DNA from: Ophiosphaerella korrae
Taxonomy: Eukaryota > Ascomycota > Dothideomycetes > Pleosporales > Phaeosphaeriaceae
DNA: 64,000 bases
Assembly: GCA_028456385.1 (NCBI GenBank)
Contig: JALNQF010000087.1
Coordinates: 111,959 to 175,958 of the forward strand
Direction: 5' to 3'
Shown one piece after another: positions 1 through 11,164 of this stretch; the stretch's first letter is position 1, and the number at the start of each line of letters is the position of its first letter. Both the position numbers and the translations under genes were made by a program. The notes below the pieces were generated by a model. The model saw nothing but the letters and a program-made list of their open reading frames with translations. It was not told the DNA's origin and made no database searches.

Positions 1-459
1 ATTTAGTGGGTCAGAGGAGGTGTCATTAGTGGATCCTTGAGTAGGTATCCTATGTGTTGTGCCATTTATGTCCTGCGTGATGGTAGCCCCTTCGGTATAC
101 TGCTCGAGAGTTTTCAATCCAAATTTTTGTGTCAGTGCAAACACAGCAGGCTGGGTTTTGTTATTGATCCACGTGGCTCCCAGTTCAATGATGCCGGGGC
201 CACTTCGAAGCGTTTGGGATCGACTTTTTCCACCAACTCTATCTCTTGCCTCCAACACCAATGTTCTCAATCCAGCTTCCTGTAGATTGTACGCAGACAT
301 CAGGCCTGAATAACCTCCGCCAACGACAATTACGTCAACTTCAGTTGAAGGCATGCTAATATCCGGTACTGTGGCTGCATCGATTCCTGGGAGAAAGGTC
401 TGAAATGCCAAAATCAAGGGTACAAAAGTACAGAGCGTGACTGTGCATTGCACTCGCAT
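1..459 (-). CDS. Flavin-containing amine oxidase, 5' part (cut by window edge)
   Basis: The reverse strand is open from an ATG at 459 to the left edge with no stop, giving the first 153 residues of a longer protein. Residues 1-29 form a hydrophobic, probably secretory leader. A dinucleotide-binding motif follows (VVGGGYSGL near residue 46), then the glutamate loop of the FAD fold (VLEARDRVGG) and the conserved GATWI segment near residue 92. These are established marks of the FAD-dependent monoamine/polyamine oxidase family, which oxidises amines to aldehydes with release of peroxide. The substrate cannot be told from this part. It is divergent from the Zn2Cys6 regulator, separated by about 580 bp that could hold a shared promoter. 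The catalytic C-terminal half lies outside the window. Confidence 0.85.
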   Translation of the reverse strand, partial: MRVQCTVTLCTFVPLILAFQTFLPGIDAATVPDISMPSTEVDVIVVGGGYSGLMSAYNLQEAGLRTLVLEARDRVGGKSRSQTLRSGPGIIELGATWINNKTQPAVFALTQKFGLKTLEQYTEGATITQDINGTTHRIPTQGSTNDTSSDPLN

Positions 460-1038
460 GATTGCTGTCGTGGAGGTTTCTTGCGCTAAAATGCTAAATG
501 AGGAAGAGATGTAAGTAAAAGGATTGATCGAAATGCAAATGCACCTGTGTTGTGGTCATTGTGTTGGTGTGTCGACCATCCTCATATACTTTGAAGATAG
601 AGCCAGGGTCTCCCTTCATGACGACGCTCAATATTTGTCTAGCCGCGGTGTTAGCTTAGTTCCTGGAGAGGAAGGGCGTTAATCTCGAGATCTATGCTTG
701 CGATGTCTCTGATGATGAAAACTAAGCACACTTTGAGCTGTCAGATCTGATGAAGGGGAGCAATTACTAGCGTGATCACATTGCCGGCTGCTCCAACCGC
801 GCAGTGCAGCTGCTTAGCGCGCCATGCAGGACTAGTTACGCCTCTTCCATGCAAGCCTGACGGAAGCTAAACCGCAAGCACAGTAGTTGCCAGGATTTGA
901 ATACGAGCTCCAACAGCCCCAAGCACTTGGCGGAATCATATTGCGCACAACCTGCATTTGGTTTTTGAAGATGGCAACACTCTGACGCTTGACTGCCGTA
1001 GAGGTACACAATTCGTCGCTCTTTGCCCTAAACCAAGA
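460..1038. other. Divergent intergenic region
   Basis: This non-coding stretch separates the amine oxidase (minus) and the Zn2Cys6 factor (plus). It must contain both promoters. I see no repeat or RNA gene. Short frames here are shadows of the flanking genes. Confidence 0.6.
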
Positions 1039-2582
1039 ATGCAACCCAGCCATAGACTCCGACCGCGTCACTCCAGGACCAGGGCAGGATGTCTCACCTG
1101 CCGATCTAGGAAGAAGAAGTGCGACGAGACGAAGCCGCGGTGTGCAGGTTGTCGAAGGAACATGCTCGACTGCGAATGGCCATCTGCAATCCTGTGCGAT
1201 GGCAGCAAACACGAGATCAACCTCGTCCCACAGACCGCCCAGCGTTTTCTGGGAGATGCTACCGTGCCCCTGAGAACTATTCCGGCCGCATCCGACTCCG
1301 CATGTGGGCTCACCAAACACTCCGTGATTCTCCTTCAGCATTATCTGAAAGACACCATATCCTTCTTTACTATGACGTCATTGAAGGACAACCCTTTCGC
1401 AACCCTGCTCCTGCCTATTGGCTATATGGACGATTTGCTCATGCATAGTTTGCTGGCCTTTAGTGGTGCTCATCTGTCACACAAACTCCCCACTAATGTT
1501 GAAATCGCGATAGCTACAAGATTACACTATATGCAATTGATCAAGGGATTACGTCATGAATTTGGTAATCTTCAAGAGGGTGATTTTGAGCGAAAAGAGA
1601 GACTGTTGCGGATCTTGCTAGTGGCATGTCACTACGAGGTAAATTCACCCTGAGAGCGTATATGTCCTTGACTTATAAAGTAGCGTTCTGGCCAATCTGT
1701 TACCCGATACTGAAATTATTCTAGGTCGTTTCTGGTGACATACAAGGAGCCATGTTCAACCACCTTCGTGCGAGCCGTCAGCTTATACTATCAATTCTAG
1801 ACACCAAACCTGAAAATTTCATCCATAATGCTATCGATCTTGGAACTCTTGGGTTTAGTATCGAGATGTACTCGTATCTTATTTTCTCTAATTGCGTTAC
1901 ACCCTACGACGTGGCTGCAGAGCGGTCATTACCCTTTGATGCCTTTGTCATGTCCAAATCTAATTCCTGGGGTTTTCTTTCCTTTGGGGCCTTGTTCGCC
2001 GGCAGCCATGGGATTTGCCAAATGATACCTGAAGTAAGTCTACTAGCGTCGCGTCGACTGGCTGAAGAAGTTGTGAGCCCAATACATGCTACTGCAGCCC
2101 TCCGTTGTGCCCACGACGCTATCTCGGCCCGTGTGGCTTCTTGGAAGACACCACCGCCCCTCAATGAAGAATGTCTTGAGCTTTTAGAGCAAAGAAAGCT
2201 TGTTGGCAATGCTTTCCGCTTGGGTTTATACATATATCTTGCGACAGCTTTGGCCGGCTCAGTCCTGACAGACCCGGTGGTCAAATATACCATCCAGAGC
2301 CATATCAACGAGCTAGTACGTTGTGCTCCTCAGATCATATTCTCAAAGTACGTTGGGAATATCCTGTGGCCCTTTGTTATTGCAGGAACGTGTATGGTGG
2401 AGCCCGAACAACAACAAGCGTTTCTCAGCGCCACGCACTCGAATCGGTTTGGTATGAAACATCTCAAAATCCTGGGCGATACCCTGCAGCTATTGTGGGC
2501 AGATCCAGATCCTCGTGCGTTTGGGCCGTACGGACTACATCTGATAATGAAGAAGCATGCGATAACTTTAGGGTTGGCTTGA
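1039..2582 (+). CDS. Zn2Cys6 (GAL4-type) transcription factor
   Basis: Two exons, 1039-1638 and 1725-2582, with an 86-bp intron (GTAAAT...TTCTAG), give 485 residues. Residues about 17-45 carry the six-cysteine zinc cluster CxxCxxxxxxCxxxxxxCxxC (GCLTCRSRKKKCDETK begins it), a fungal DNA-binding domain. The rest matches the general pattern of the fungal-specific factor domain 2: helical, with an LLVACHYE segment interrupted by the intron and then a GAMFNHLRASRQLI-like stretch. The open frame continues upstream to a TTG at 958, but the first ATG is 1039 and puts the zinc cluster near the N-terminus as usual. It probably acts in the nucleus. A role in regulating the amine oxidase, P450 or transporter nearby is inference from position only. 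Confidence 0.85.
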
Positions 2583-3426
2583 AGACGTACAGGAGAAGCA
2601 TTCATCCCGGGCAACACAGCCCGCGTTAAGCAAATACGAGCCGTCGGATCAGGGAAGATATGTTTCGAAAGTCGTGATTCCTATTACTCCCGATATTACT
2701 TGCGGCTTGAAGGCCACAACGTCACAAACCTTTGTTATGACGAATCGGACAACCACATGACTTAACATTCTATGATGGATTATTGGACTTGTCTAATATA
2801 TGTCGTTGTCACAGCACCTCTCGCTCACTGTGAATGCGTTGTTCATGAAAACAAGAGGGTCGATTGGCTGGCTTACCGCTCGGCACAGTTGCACTCTTGG
2901 AACCCAGCTTGGCACGCTAGTTTTGAGCATCACAACATCGGTATCACAATTATTGGCGTAAATCATGCATTATGAACGCATGTTACGCATATTCTTTTCC
3001 ATGCGAAGAACGAGTTGAAGCAAACATGTGAGCTTTGAAGAGCAAGGCGAAGCGCTGAGGTGGGCGCTTCTAATGACCAAACAAGGGTCTGGATGGGCAC
3101 CAACTGATGAAACAACAGTGCAGCCTCTCAACGTCCACTACCAATACCGTTTGGAATGCAAAGGATAGCTCAATTGTATTAGCCAGACTGAGGTGATGTC
3201 ACATAATCGAAACTGAACAAATCAATAGCCGGCACAACAGTCACGGTGTGGCACGGCCTGCACGTCCTAATCTGTTTTCAATTGGCAACGCCGCAATCAT
3301 GCATCGTGTTGACGTGGGCCGTACATAGCTCTTATGCGAATAAAACTATACTTACAGCTTTCCTCAAAGCCTTCGCCAACTCATTTATCTGTTCAACCTT
3401 TTTCAACGTGCTTCTGATAATTCGAA
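2583..3426. other. Intergenic region
   Basis: About 840 bp between two plus-strand genes. Only short open frames without recognisable protein features are present. No repeat or RNA gene was seen. Confidence 0.5.
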
Positions 3427-4362
3427 ATGTCAGGAGTTGATTCAGTCGCGTACAGGATTACCACAACTACGCGCCTCCTCAACGTTACCTACCCACCATT
3501 AACGACCACATTCACATATGACCCTGATTGTGAAGTTCTTTGGATTCAGTCCCCGACAAAATCCCCTTCAAATTTCTACGTGTACAACAATGCATGCCAA
3601 CCGAGCAGCACCAAGCCGGTGTACAGTCCCGGCGTGTGCCCACAAGGGCACACTCTTGCCACAATCGCCGAGTATAGGGCTCTTCCTGAAGCTATTGATG
3701 ATAGCCACCGCATGTGGGATGCCTACTGCTGTAAAAGGTTAGTTTCTACACTTCTTAACGTTGCTAGGAGTTTTTTGCGCTATAGATTATATTTTCCTCA
3801 AGTAGCAGAAATTGACTTAAACTTTATTAGTGATATGACCTGGGGTAGCCAGAATACAGAGTGCACTCGTTATTTCTCCAGTCCAGAATTCCCGTACTGG
3901 GCTCTTCGTACAGCGTCAGGGTCCTCGGACTACGATGAGCGTACAACAACAGCTGGATACAAAGTCATGTCGCCAATCCAAATCTACTGGCGTGTCAGCG
4001 ATCTCTCAGCTTTCAATACTGTCTATGCTTCTTCACTTGCTTCAAAATTCAGCATCGCCTTTCCTAAGACATCCACACCTATGACCACATCATTACAATC
4101 TGCTACACCAGCATCGGTGCCCTCCATACCAAAGGAAACAAATGCAGCTCCTTCATTGTCTGAATTAAGCCCTGGGGCGAAGGCAGGCATCAGTTTAGGT
4201 GCAGTGGTTGGCGCAATCGGAATCGCATTGATACTATTCCTTTTCCTACGGCGGAGAAAAAGTGGAAAAGCTGGTACGTCGAAGACGGGCGATTATATAC
4301 CACCCAGTGAGGACCCACCGGAGCTAGTCGAGGTCCACAGTCCGGTACCGCATACACGATAA
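3427..4362 (+). CDS. Single-pass membrane protein, unknown function
   Basis: The frame is open from the ATG at 3427 through 4362, but an in-frame 93-bp intron (3738-3830, GTTAGT...TTATTAG) is likely because that segment is AT-rich and unlike the flanks. Spliced length is 280 residues. The first about 190 residues are polar with several cysteines (CQPSS, GVCPQGHT, YCCKSD, TECTRY). A Ser/Thr/Pro-rich linker follows, then one transmembrane helix (GISLGAVVGAIGIALILFLF) with a basic stop-transfer RRRKSGK and a short cytoplasmic tail. This layout is common among fungal wall-stress sensor-like or orphan surface proteins, but no named domain is recognised. No clear signal peptide is visible, so the 5' end may be incomplete. 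Confidence 0.65.
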   Translation: MSGVDSVAYRITTTTRLLNVTYPPLTTTFTYDPDCEVLWIQSPTKSPSNFYVYNNACQPSSTKPVYSPGVCPQGHTLATIAEYRALPEAIDDSHRMWDAYCCKRLVSTLLNVARSFLRYRLYFPQVAEIDLNFISDMTWGSQNTECTRYFSSPEFPYWALRTASGSSDYDERTTTAGYKVMSPIQIYWRVSDLSAFNTVYASSLASKFSIAFPKTSTPMTTSLQSATPASVPSIPKETNAAPSLSELSPGAKAGISLGAVVGAIGIALILFLFLRRRKSGKAGTSKTGDYIPPSEDPPELVEVHSPVPHTR

Positions 4363-5108
4363 GCTGAGGCTTCGACCGCATATGGAAGCACTCATATTGT
4401 TCTTGATGCGTGTTTGTCACCAAACAACATGGTCATATAGATCGACTGCTTCAAAGGAAACATGGAGTGACAGCCTTCCACGATCTGAATCACGCAAGCA
4501 GATATCACCTGGATTGTCTTTGGCCATCAGAAACAACAACGAAACAAAGATGAACAACATTCTTTCTCGATGTATAGCACAATGGCAACAAGCCCAACCT
4601 GGTATGACTATAGGCCGATATGAATCACAGGCAGGGGTATTCCAGATAAATTATGCCTTCTAGAGCTACGTCAAACGGTTTTTCAGGCACTGGTGTTGCC
4701 GAAACTATCTGGGCGGAGGCTATTCGGGTCAGAAATTTCGACCAGTTTCGAAGACATAGATAGCAATCATGTGGCGTAGGCTTTATATGAACTTATTGGG
4801 ATGATTTTTAATTTAATCTACAAAATATCGGACAGAGAGACTGCGTAAGCATCGACATTAGCTCGGTCCAACTTAGCTTCATTCTGTTATTACAGCAGTC
4901 ACCCATTGGCAATGTTCATAAAAAACATGTATCTTTGAAGTTTCCCGAAATCGATAAGAGTACCGTAACAACACGTGCTTCGGAAACGAAGACTTCGCAG
5001 CTTAGCACCCAAGTGGGACTACTAACGGGAACAAGAACGTAGTGACCCTCCCCACATCATCACCCGGAAACCGACACATGGTAAGCATGCATACGTAAGC
5101 CAGACAGG
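4363..5108. other. Intergenic region before Tc1/mariner element
   Basis: About 750 bp without a convincing gene. Composition becomes AT-richer towards the transposon boundary at 5109. Confidence 0.5.
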
Positions 5109-5110
5109 TA

Positions 5111-6386
5111 CAAGGGGGGGGACATGTGCGGGCGACTAGCGCGTTCGGTGGGGAGGGCCTGTGCGTAGAAGGCTCGAAAATCAGATACATTGTTTTATAT
5201 ACAATTTTACTACTGACTAAGGTACTAAATTCGTGCCTCATTCTCAAGATGCCCAAAACGCCTCATCGTCGGCTTAGCTACAAAGAACGCGTACAGATAT
5301 GGACCCTCAGAGAGGAGGACCTACCTCAGAATCAAATTGCAGAGAAGCTCGGTATACCTCAAAGAACTATCTCGCGCTGTCTTAATACTCCACTGACATC
5401 GCCAAAGCCTCGCGGCTAGATACTAATACTCGATACACCTCTCCAAAAGCTGCTTGTACGCCATGCCACTAAAAATGCTGAGCAACGCCGCAAGACTCGC
5501 GAAAAAATTGCCAATAAACTTGGTACCAACGTCTGCTGCCGTACGTTAATTAAGGCCTTTGAGAAGGAGCTATATCACCGCCAGAAGGCTACAGAGAAGC
5601 CTTTTCTTATACCCGAGCAGATGCACTATCGTCTTATGTAGGCCTAGGATCACGTATTCTAGACTGATGAGCAATAGGATAATTGTAGCTGGGGGGACGA
5701 GATGTCAATAGTACTTAGCTAGGGCCAGGTCTACGTAACGAGAAAGGTTGAAGAAAAGTACCTATCTGAGTGTTGTATACCTAAATTCCGTAGCTACTCC
5801 TCAGGCCGGGTATAGGCAATAATATCAAAGCGACAAAAAGGCCCTTTGATCTACTTTGAGAAGGACTGGCTATCAGCTAAGGGTACTGTTAATTCTGATA
5901 TATATATATATATATATATACGTCGGATTTTGCCACATATAGGAGTTTCTAAAAGCTAAGGGCAGGTAACTAATCTACATTAAGGACAATAATAGTATCT
6001 ACACCTCTTAGAAGACTGCGAGAGCTTATGCGGTAATAGGTATCAGCAAGGTTAATAGCTGGCCGGCAAACTTACCTAATTTAAACCCTATTAAGAGCGT
6101 TTAGCGGCTTCTGAAATATCGAGTACGGAAGCGATATCCACATACAGAGGCTGAATTAATGCAATACGTAAGAGAGAAGTGGGATAAAATCAATATCGAC
6201 GACTACCTCAAATATATCAGATCTATGAAGCAGCGCTGCTGGGCAGTAATAATGGCGGGTGGCGGCCACGCAAAATGGTAATTAAATGTATTTTACTTAG
6301 TAATCTCTCTATACAAAATGGCATAGTCAATTCATCCAGTCAGTGGGGCGTGAACCATGCTAGTCGCCCGCTCATGAGCCCCCCTG
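5111..6386 (+). mobile_element. Tc1/mariner-family DNA transposon, RIP-decayed, ends intact
   Basis: Terminal inverted repeats are visible: left 5111-5140 and right 6359-6386 pair across about 28 bp, sharing GCGGGCGACTAGC at the inner end and a run of G at the outer end. TA dinucleotides flank both ends (5109-5110 and 6387-6388), the standard Tc1/mariner target duplication. Inside, an N-terminal transposase piece starts at 5249 with a helix-turn-helix (NQIAEKLGIPQRTISRCL). A C-terminal piece near 6058-6282 shows the family pattern NLNPIKSV...LLK and ends in GGGHAKW. Between them are many TAG codons in place of CAG or TGG, which fits RIP. The element is 1276 bp and cannot encode an active transposase. 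A TA microsatellite lies at about 5899-5920. Confidence 0.88.
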
Positions 6387-6388
6387 TA

Positions 6389-6986
6389 TGCCTCGTCAGC
6401 GATGGCCTCATCTGCATGAAAATGTAGGCTTGGTGGCTGAGCAAGCTATTTCCGGGGCGAGGGTGGGGCGGTACCTAGCAATTTTCCCCATCAGCCAAGG
6501 AATGGCGAGCTGACAGTATCAAGCTTGTCGATCAACGAGCGACTATCAACGTCGGAGTCCGATTTCGTATCGTGAGGAAGCTAAGCTAATATCAAAAGAT
6601 GACGATTAAGTGGAAATTTGGATGGCGTCTCGTAAAAATTGATGGCGCAGTTCTTGGCTCTCAAGGTTGGGCTCGAAAAATATGGACTTTTCCGTACATG
6701 TGCTTATCAAAAGCTAGTTTTAAACTGAAGCGAAGGATTATGCCCAATTCTCCCCTGTCAGTTTGATGCGAGACGTACACCAGCCCCAAGGAGAAGGTAG
6801 AAATTCGCTGAGCCTTGTGGCCTACCACACTTATCTTCCACGAGGGAATCGAGATTGATATATCTGCTTATATACCCACCTGATCCCCTGCTTCTGTTCA
6901 AAGTTCCTTAAGCATCCTCTTTGGTCTTTCCCGAGCCCTAGCTGTCAACACTGCGAGGATTCGCCGTCAATATAACGCCCGCGGGG
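6389..6986. other. Intergenic region upstream of 7TM gene
   Basis: About 600 bp between the transposon and the rhodopsin-like gene. It presumably holds that gene's promoter. No coding or repeat features seen. Confidence 0.5.
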
Positions 6987-8383
6987 ATGGATAGCATAGA
7001 TCCTAATATGCTAAATGGGTGGTTTGATAGCCTCAGTCCACAGCAGCTTGCAGAAACTCAATGGGCTATTGACAATGATGGACGCGTCTCCAAGCAAAAC
7101 TACAAGGTCAGTTTGTGACTTCTGCGGTATATTCACTTCTAATTGCATATAGATTGTCGTGAGCGTCCTTTTTGGTATCGCCACTCTCTGCTTCTTCGGT
7201 CGTTTGTTCATTCGTCTCTACACAAAACGGCGTCTGTACCTTGATGATGGGTTCCTTTCACTCGGCTATGTAACCTTAGTCGCCGGCACAGCAATTCTCT
7301 ATGTCCGGATAAACTATATTTATCTGCAATTTTCTGTCATCCGAGGGAACCCTATAGCAGCGTTGATGGCCTTTAAGCAAATCGACGAGATGCTAGAACA
7401 GTCAAAATGGCAATATGCATACTTGCTGTTCCTTTGGACAACCGTCTTCGCCGTAAAATGGTGCTACTTTGCATTTTTCTATCCGCTACTACGGCCAATG
7501 GGAAAGAAGATTTTATACTATTATTGGTCCGCGGTGGCGTTGACAATAGCATCATGGCTATTCTTTGCTGTTGGAGAACAACTTGTCACATGTCCCTATA
7601 TGGGAAAGAAAGCTAGTACGTTTGTCATGACCACTACACCTTGGAGATGGCAGTTTACTTATAATGTCAATAGCGCAATGTTTTCCAGTACTACCAGCGT
7701 CAAAACAGACTTTGCTCGCTCTCTTTTGGTTATGCCCAGCTCTTGATGGCCTAACAGACCTGTCCAGTAAGACTATCCTTGTAAATATAATTGCGTACAC
7801 ACCACTGACACTCTCTGTAGTTATTGTGATTCCGATCTTTATCCTCAAACAATCCCAGATGCGTCTCACGACAAAAATTGGAATTGGCGCATTCCTCTCT
7901 CTATCCATATTTATGTTTGCCTGCTCAATTATCCGAGCCATAGGAACATATTACAGAGGTTCTCTCGACTACCCATGGCAGGTATTCTGGCTGCACATCG
8001 AAGCTTGTATTGGGATTATCATGGGGTCCATCACAGTTTACCGCTCAACGCTCGTGGGGACCAATGCCGTGTCACATAAATTTCAGTCGTTCTTTCAAAA
8101 GGTGTTTGGCAAGAAATCAACTAGCCAAATTTCAGACCCAGATGAAGAGAAAAGGATCGAGTCACCAAAGGCCGGCAAACTGCGTATGAAAATACCCCGA
8201 GCGACGCTTACGGGCTTGCGCACGAAGTTCGGCGCTAAGGGTACCGAGCGTGGAACTGAAGCGTCATGGTCGACTCAAGATTCTGAATATGGCCTTGTGG
8301 ATATTGATTATCATGCGCACATTAAAATGCAAGGCAGGCCTCATACGGCGAACACTGGCGGAAGCGAAGCACCTCGCCTGTGA
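6987..8383 (+). CDS. Fungal rhodopsin-like (PTH11-type) 7TM membrane protein
   Basis: Four exons fit without leftover bases: 6987-7106, 7153-7615, 7674-7766 and 7821-8383, giving 412 residues. The start ATG at 6987 opens a short polar N-terminus. Seven hydrophobic segments follow, with family marks: an R.Y.KRRLYLDD loop after the first helix, paired cysteines around the middle (TCPY before and QCFP after intron 2), the conserved ALDGLTDL then IIVIPI segment restored by removing the 54-bp third intron, and an IIRAIGTY motif. The tail is basic and Ser-rich. This is the architecture of the fungal integral-membrane family related to PTH11 receptors. Ligand and function are unknown; plasma-membrane location is inferred. 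Confidence 0.85.
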
Positions 8384-8810
8384 CGAATCGAGGTGCAGCT
8401 GGCGAAATCATGCTGATATGAGAAATACGCCCCGTACCGAAGACGGGCTTGGGTTCGGGGAGTTCTAAGGTTGAATTCGGTGATCCAACGAGCTTTTCCT
8501 GATAAGGCGCTATCTTGCGAGACTCTTAGTGACGATTTATATCTTAATAATTTTCACTTGATGTTGAAATAATGACCCTGCTTGTGTTTGTTCGTGTCCT
8601 GGAGCTTGGGTTGGTGGAACCACAACTCTTTGCGATGATTGCAGGGTACCTAGGTTGGTTGGTAGGTAGTCAGCCTTGGAAAGCTGACAGGCGTGCCGCC
8701 TGTGCCGCCTGTGCCGCTGTATGTCATCCAACCATGTGGCTCTCCTAGGTATCCTTTGGCCCCATGCGGGCACAGACATCGCGCACCTTAGTTTGAAATT
8801 GCTGCCTGTG
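8384..8810. other. Intergenic region
   Basis: About 430 bp with no gene seen. It contains a short direct repeat of GCCGCCTGT in three copies near 8695-8717. Confidence 0.45.
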
Positions 8811-9307
8811 CGGAGGTGCCTTCCAAAAGTTCTTGCTGACGCTAAAGACGCCAGCAACGCTAGCAACGCCACCAAAACGCCACAAATTTCTCTCTATCTT
8901 ACTCTACCTCCTTGTACTTGTTACTACTATCAAGTTCAATAATCTTCTTGTGATATATATATATAGATTTTCTTAACATAACCTTAGATTTAGGGCTAAG
9001 AGAGCTTATCCCAGCACTTGGTTTATGCCCCAATTGCCTACTCTCTTCGTTTGATAGCTGAAAGACCAGTCTCTTTACTCTTTAGGGCGTGGATTTGCCA
9101 ATGAAAGGAGACTTCAATATAACAACTAAGATTCAAGTGGTAAGGCTAGTATTTAGAGCTATTTGCAATACTAGGAGTTGAGTATACTTAGCTATCTCTA
9201 ACTCAAAAGGCTACGTTGAAGGAACTCTATCTTTGCCAAGATTTATGGCGTCACTTAGTGGTGACGCTAGAGCTAGTGGCGCTTTTAGCGTCAGCAGACA
9301 CCTCCGT
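8811..9307. mobile_element. Foldback / MITE-like element
   Basis: Left 8811-8890 and right about 9229-9307 are imperfect inverted repeats. Both begin CGGAGGTG, then share TGCTGACGCTAAA, a CGCCA segment and ACGCCA(C/T)AAAT. The left arm carries about 13 extra bases after the first block. The roughly 340-bp centre is AT-rich and has no coding capacity, with a TA run near 8953-8965. No target-site duplication was recognised at either end, so the exact boundary and superfamily are open. The right arm ends about 65 bp before the P450 start codon, so it could contribute to that promoter. Confidence 0.5.
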
Positions 9308-9371
9308 ATTGAGATGCCCACATAACATCAACACCGGCGCCAACACAAATCTCACCTGGGCAATCTCAACT

Positions 9372-11164
9372 ATGGTTTGGATTACTGCCATCGCCATCGC
9401 CGCACTCACTGCCTCCGCTTACCTGATTCGCAAAACATACGTGCATCGTTCCAAAATCAATGCGTTGCGAAAGCAGGGCATCGTAGGTCACTTTTGTAGA
9501 TAGTTGAGTATTACGCTGACTAGCGTGCCAGCCAATGCCCAAGGAATGGAGCTGGTTTACGGGCCATCTCTTAACCCTTCGGAAATACGTCGATCAATTG
9601 CCACCTGATGCGAATGTAAACCTCGCCATGTGCAAGCTGTCACGCGAATTTTCCGACACCGATATCTTCTTGATGGACTTCTGGCCTATGTACCCGGCGC
9701 TTTTCATGGTCTGTGATCCCGATGCTGCGGTGCAGGTATCAACTAAATACAACCTCCCAAAAACGGAGCAGCACCTTATAATGCTAAAACCCATCACTGG
9801 AGGCCCTAATCTCATATCTATGAATGGAGAAGAATGGAAGACATGGCGGTCATTATTTAATCCCGGCTTCAGTTCAACTGTCATGACTGACAACGTACCC
9901 CATATCGTCAACTCAGTTGAGGTTTTCTGCGATAGACTCAAGGAGCAAACGAAAGGGGGCATAGTTTCCTTGGACGATCTCTCGACTAGACTTACTATGG
10001 ATGTGATAATCAAGTTATCTCTGTTAGTTTGCCTAGAGCATTCTGCCCACAACCGATCTCCAACTGACAAAATCAATTCACAGAGATGCCGATCTAGATT
10101 ACCAACGTTCAGAGAACGCACTAGCTACGGCACTAGGATATATCACCAGGTGGCATTCTTTCTGGGATCCTCGGATCCTCATGCATCCCTTTCGCCCTTT
10201 CATCCAGCATTATTACAGTAGAGTGATGACCAACTATATTCGAACTGAGCTTAACAAGCGTTTCGCTGAACTGAAGCAAGACCGCCTCGGGAATGCATCT
10301 CTTGAAGATTCTAAAGCAACTAAATCTGTAATAACTTTGGCGATCGAATCATATCTTAAAGGGAATAAACACCTTGAGGGTCTAGAGCTGGACGAGAATT
10401 TTGCCCGCTACGCAGTCTACCAAATCCGGCTATTCCTTTTTGCTGGCAACGATACCACATCATCAACAATTGTATATGTCTTTCATCTCCTCTCTCAACA
10501 TCCAAATGTCCTACGGCAACTGCGAGAGGAGCACGATCATGTTTTCGGAACCGACGCTGACGAAGCCGCAAGAGCGCTGAAGGACAAACCCGCGTTGCTG
10601 AACAAATGCACATTCACGCTCGCTGTTATCAAGGAAACATTACGATTATATGCACCGGCAGCAACAATGCGCGCAGGTCGAACGGGCGTTTCAATCAACG
10701 ATCGTCATGGAAATGTTTATCCGATGGACTATGTCGGCGCGACCGTGGTTCACCCAGCAATCCATATCAATCCCCGCGTATGGCCATCTCCAGAAATATT
10801 TATTCCCGAACGATTCCTTGTGGGCACAGACCATGAGCTTTATGTCAACCCTGCAGCTTATCGGCCATTTGAACAGGGACCAAGAAACTGCATTGGACAA
10901 ACCTTGGTATACAACGAAATTCGCATTGCTATGATCATGGTGGTGAGAAAGTTTGATATCACGCCTGCTTATGACGAGTGGGATGCGATCAAGCGAAAGG
11001 AAATGGGCTTTTTCGCGCGTCTAAAGACAAGTATCTTGGGAGAGCCTTTAAAAACGGTGAACGGGGACAGGGCCTATCAGACTGAGAAAGCAGGCACGCA
11101 TCCTGCCGATGGATATCCTTGTCGTATCTCCTTGCGCAAAGACGAAAAGTCCGGGAGGATATGA
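9372..11164 (+). CDS. Cytochrome P450 monooxygenase
   Basis: Three exons, 9372-9482, 9532-10022 and 10084-11164 (introns of 49 and 61 bp), give 560 residues. An N-terminal membrane anchor (MVWITAIAIAALTASAYLI) is followed by a basic linker. The diagnostic motifs are all present: I-helix AGNDTT, ExxR in KETLRL, the PERF segment (PERFLVG), and the heme loop FEQGPRNCIG with the ligand cysteine. The protein therefore should be a haem-thiolate oxygenase of the endoplasmic reticulum. The sequence style resembles fungal CYP59-like secondary-metabolism enzymes, but I cannot assign a family without comparison. The upstream in-frame extension to 9216 runs through the foldback repeat and begins at a non-ATG codon, so the ATG at 9372 is preferred. 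Confidence 0.9.
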
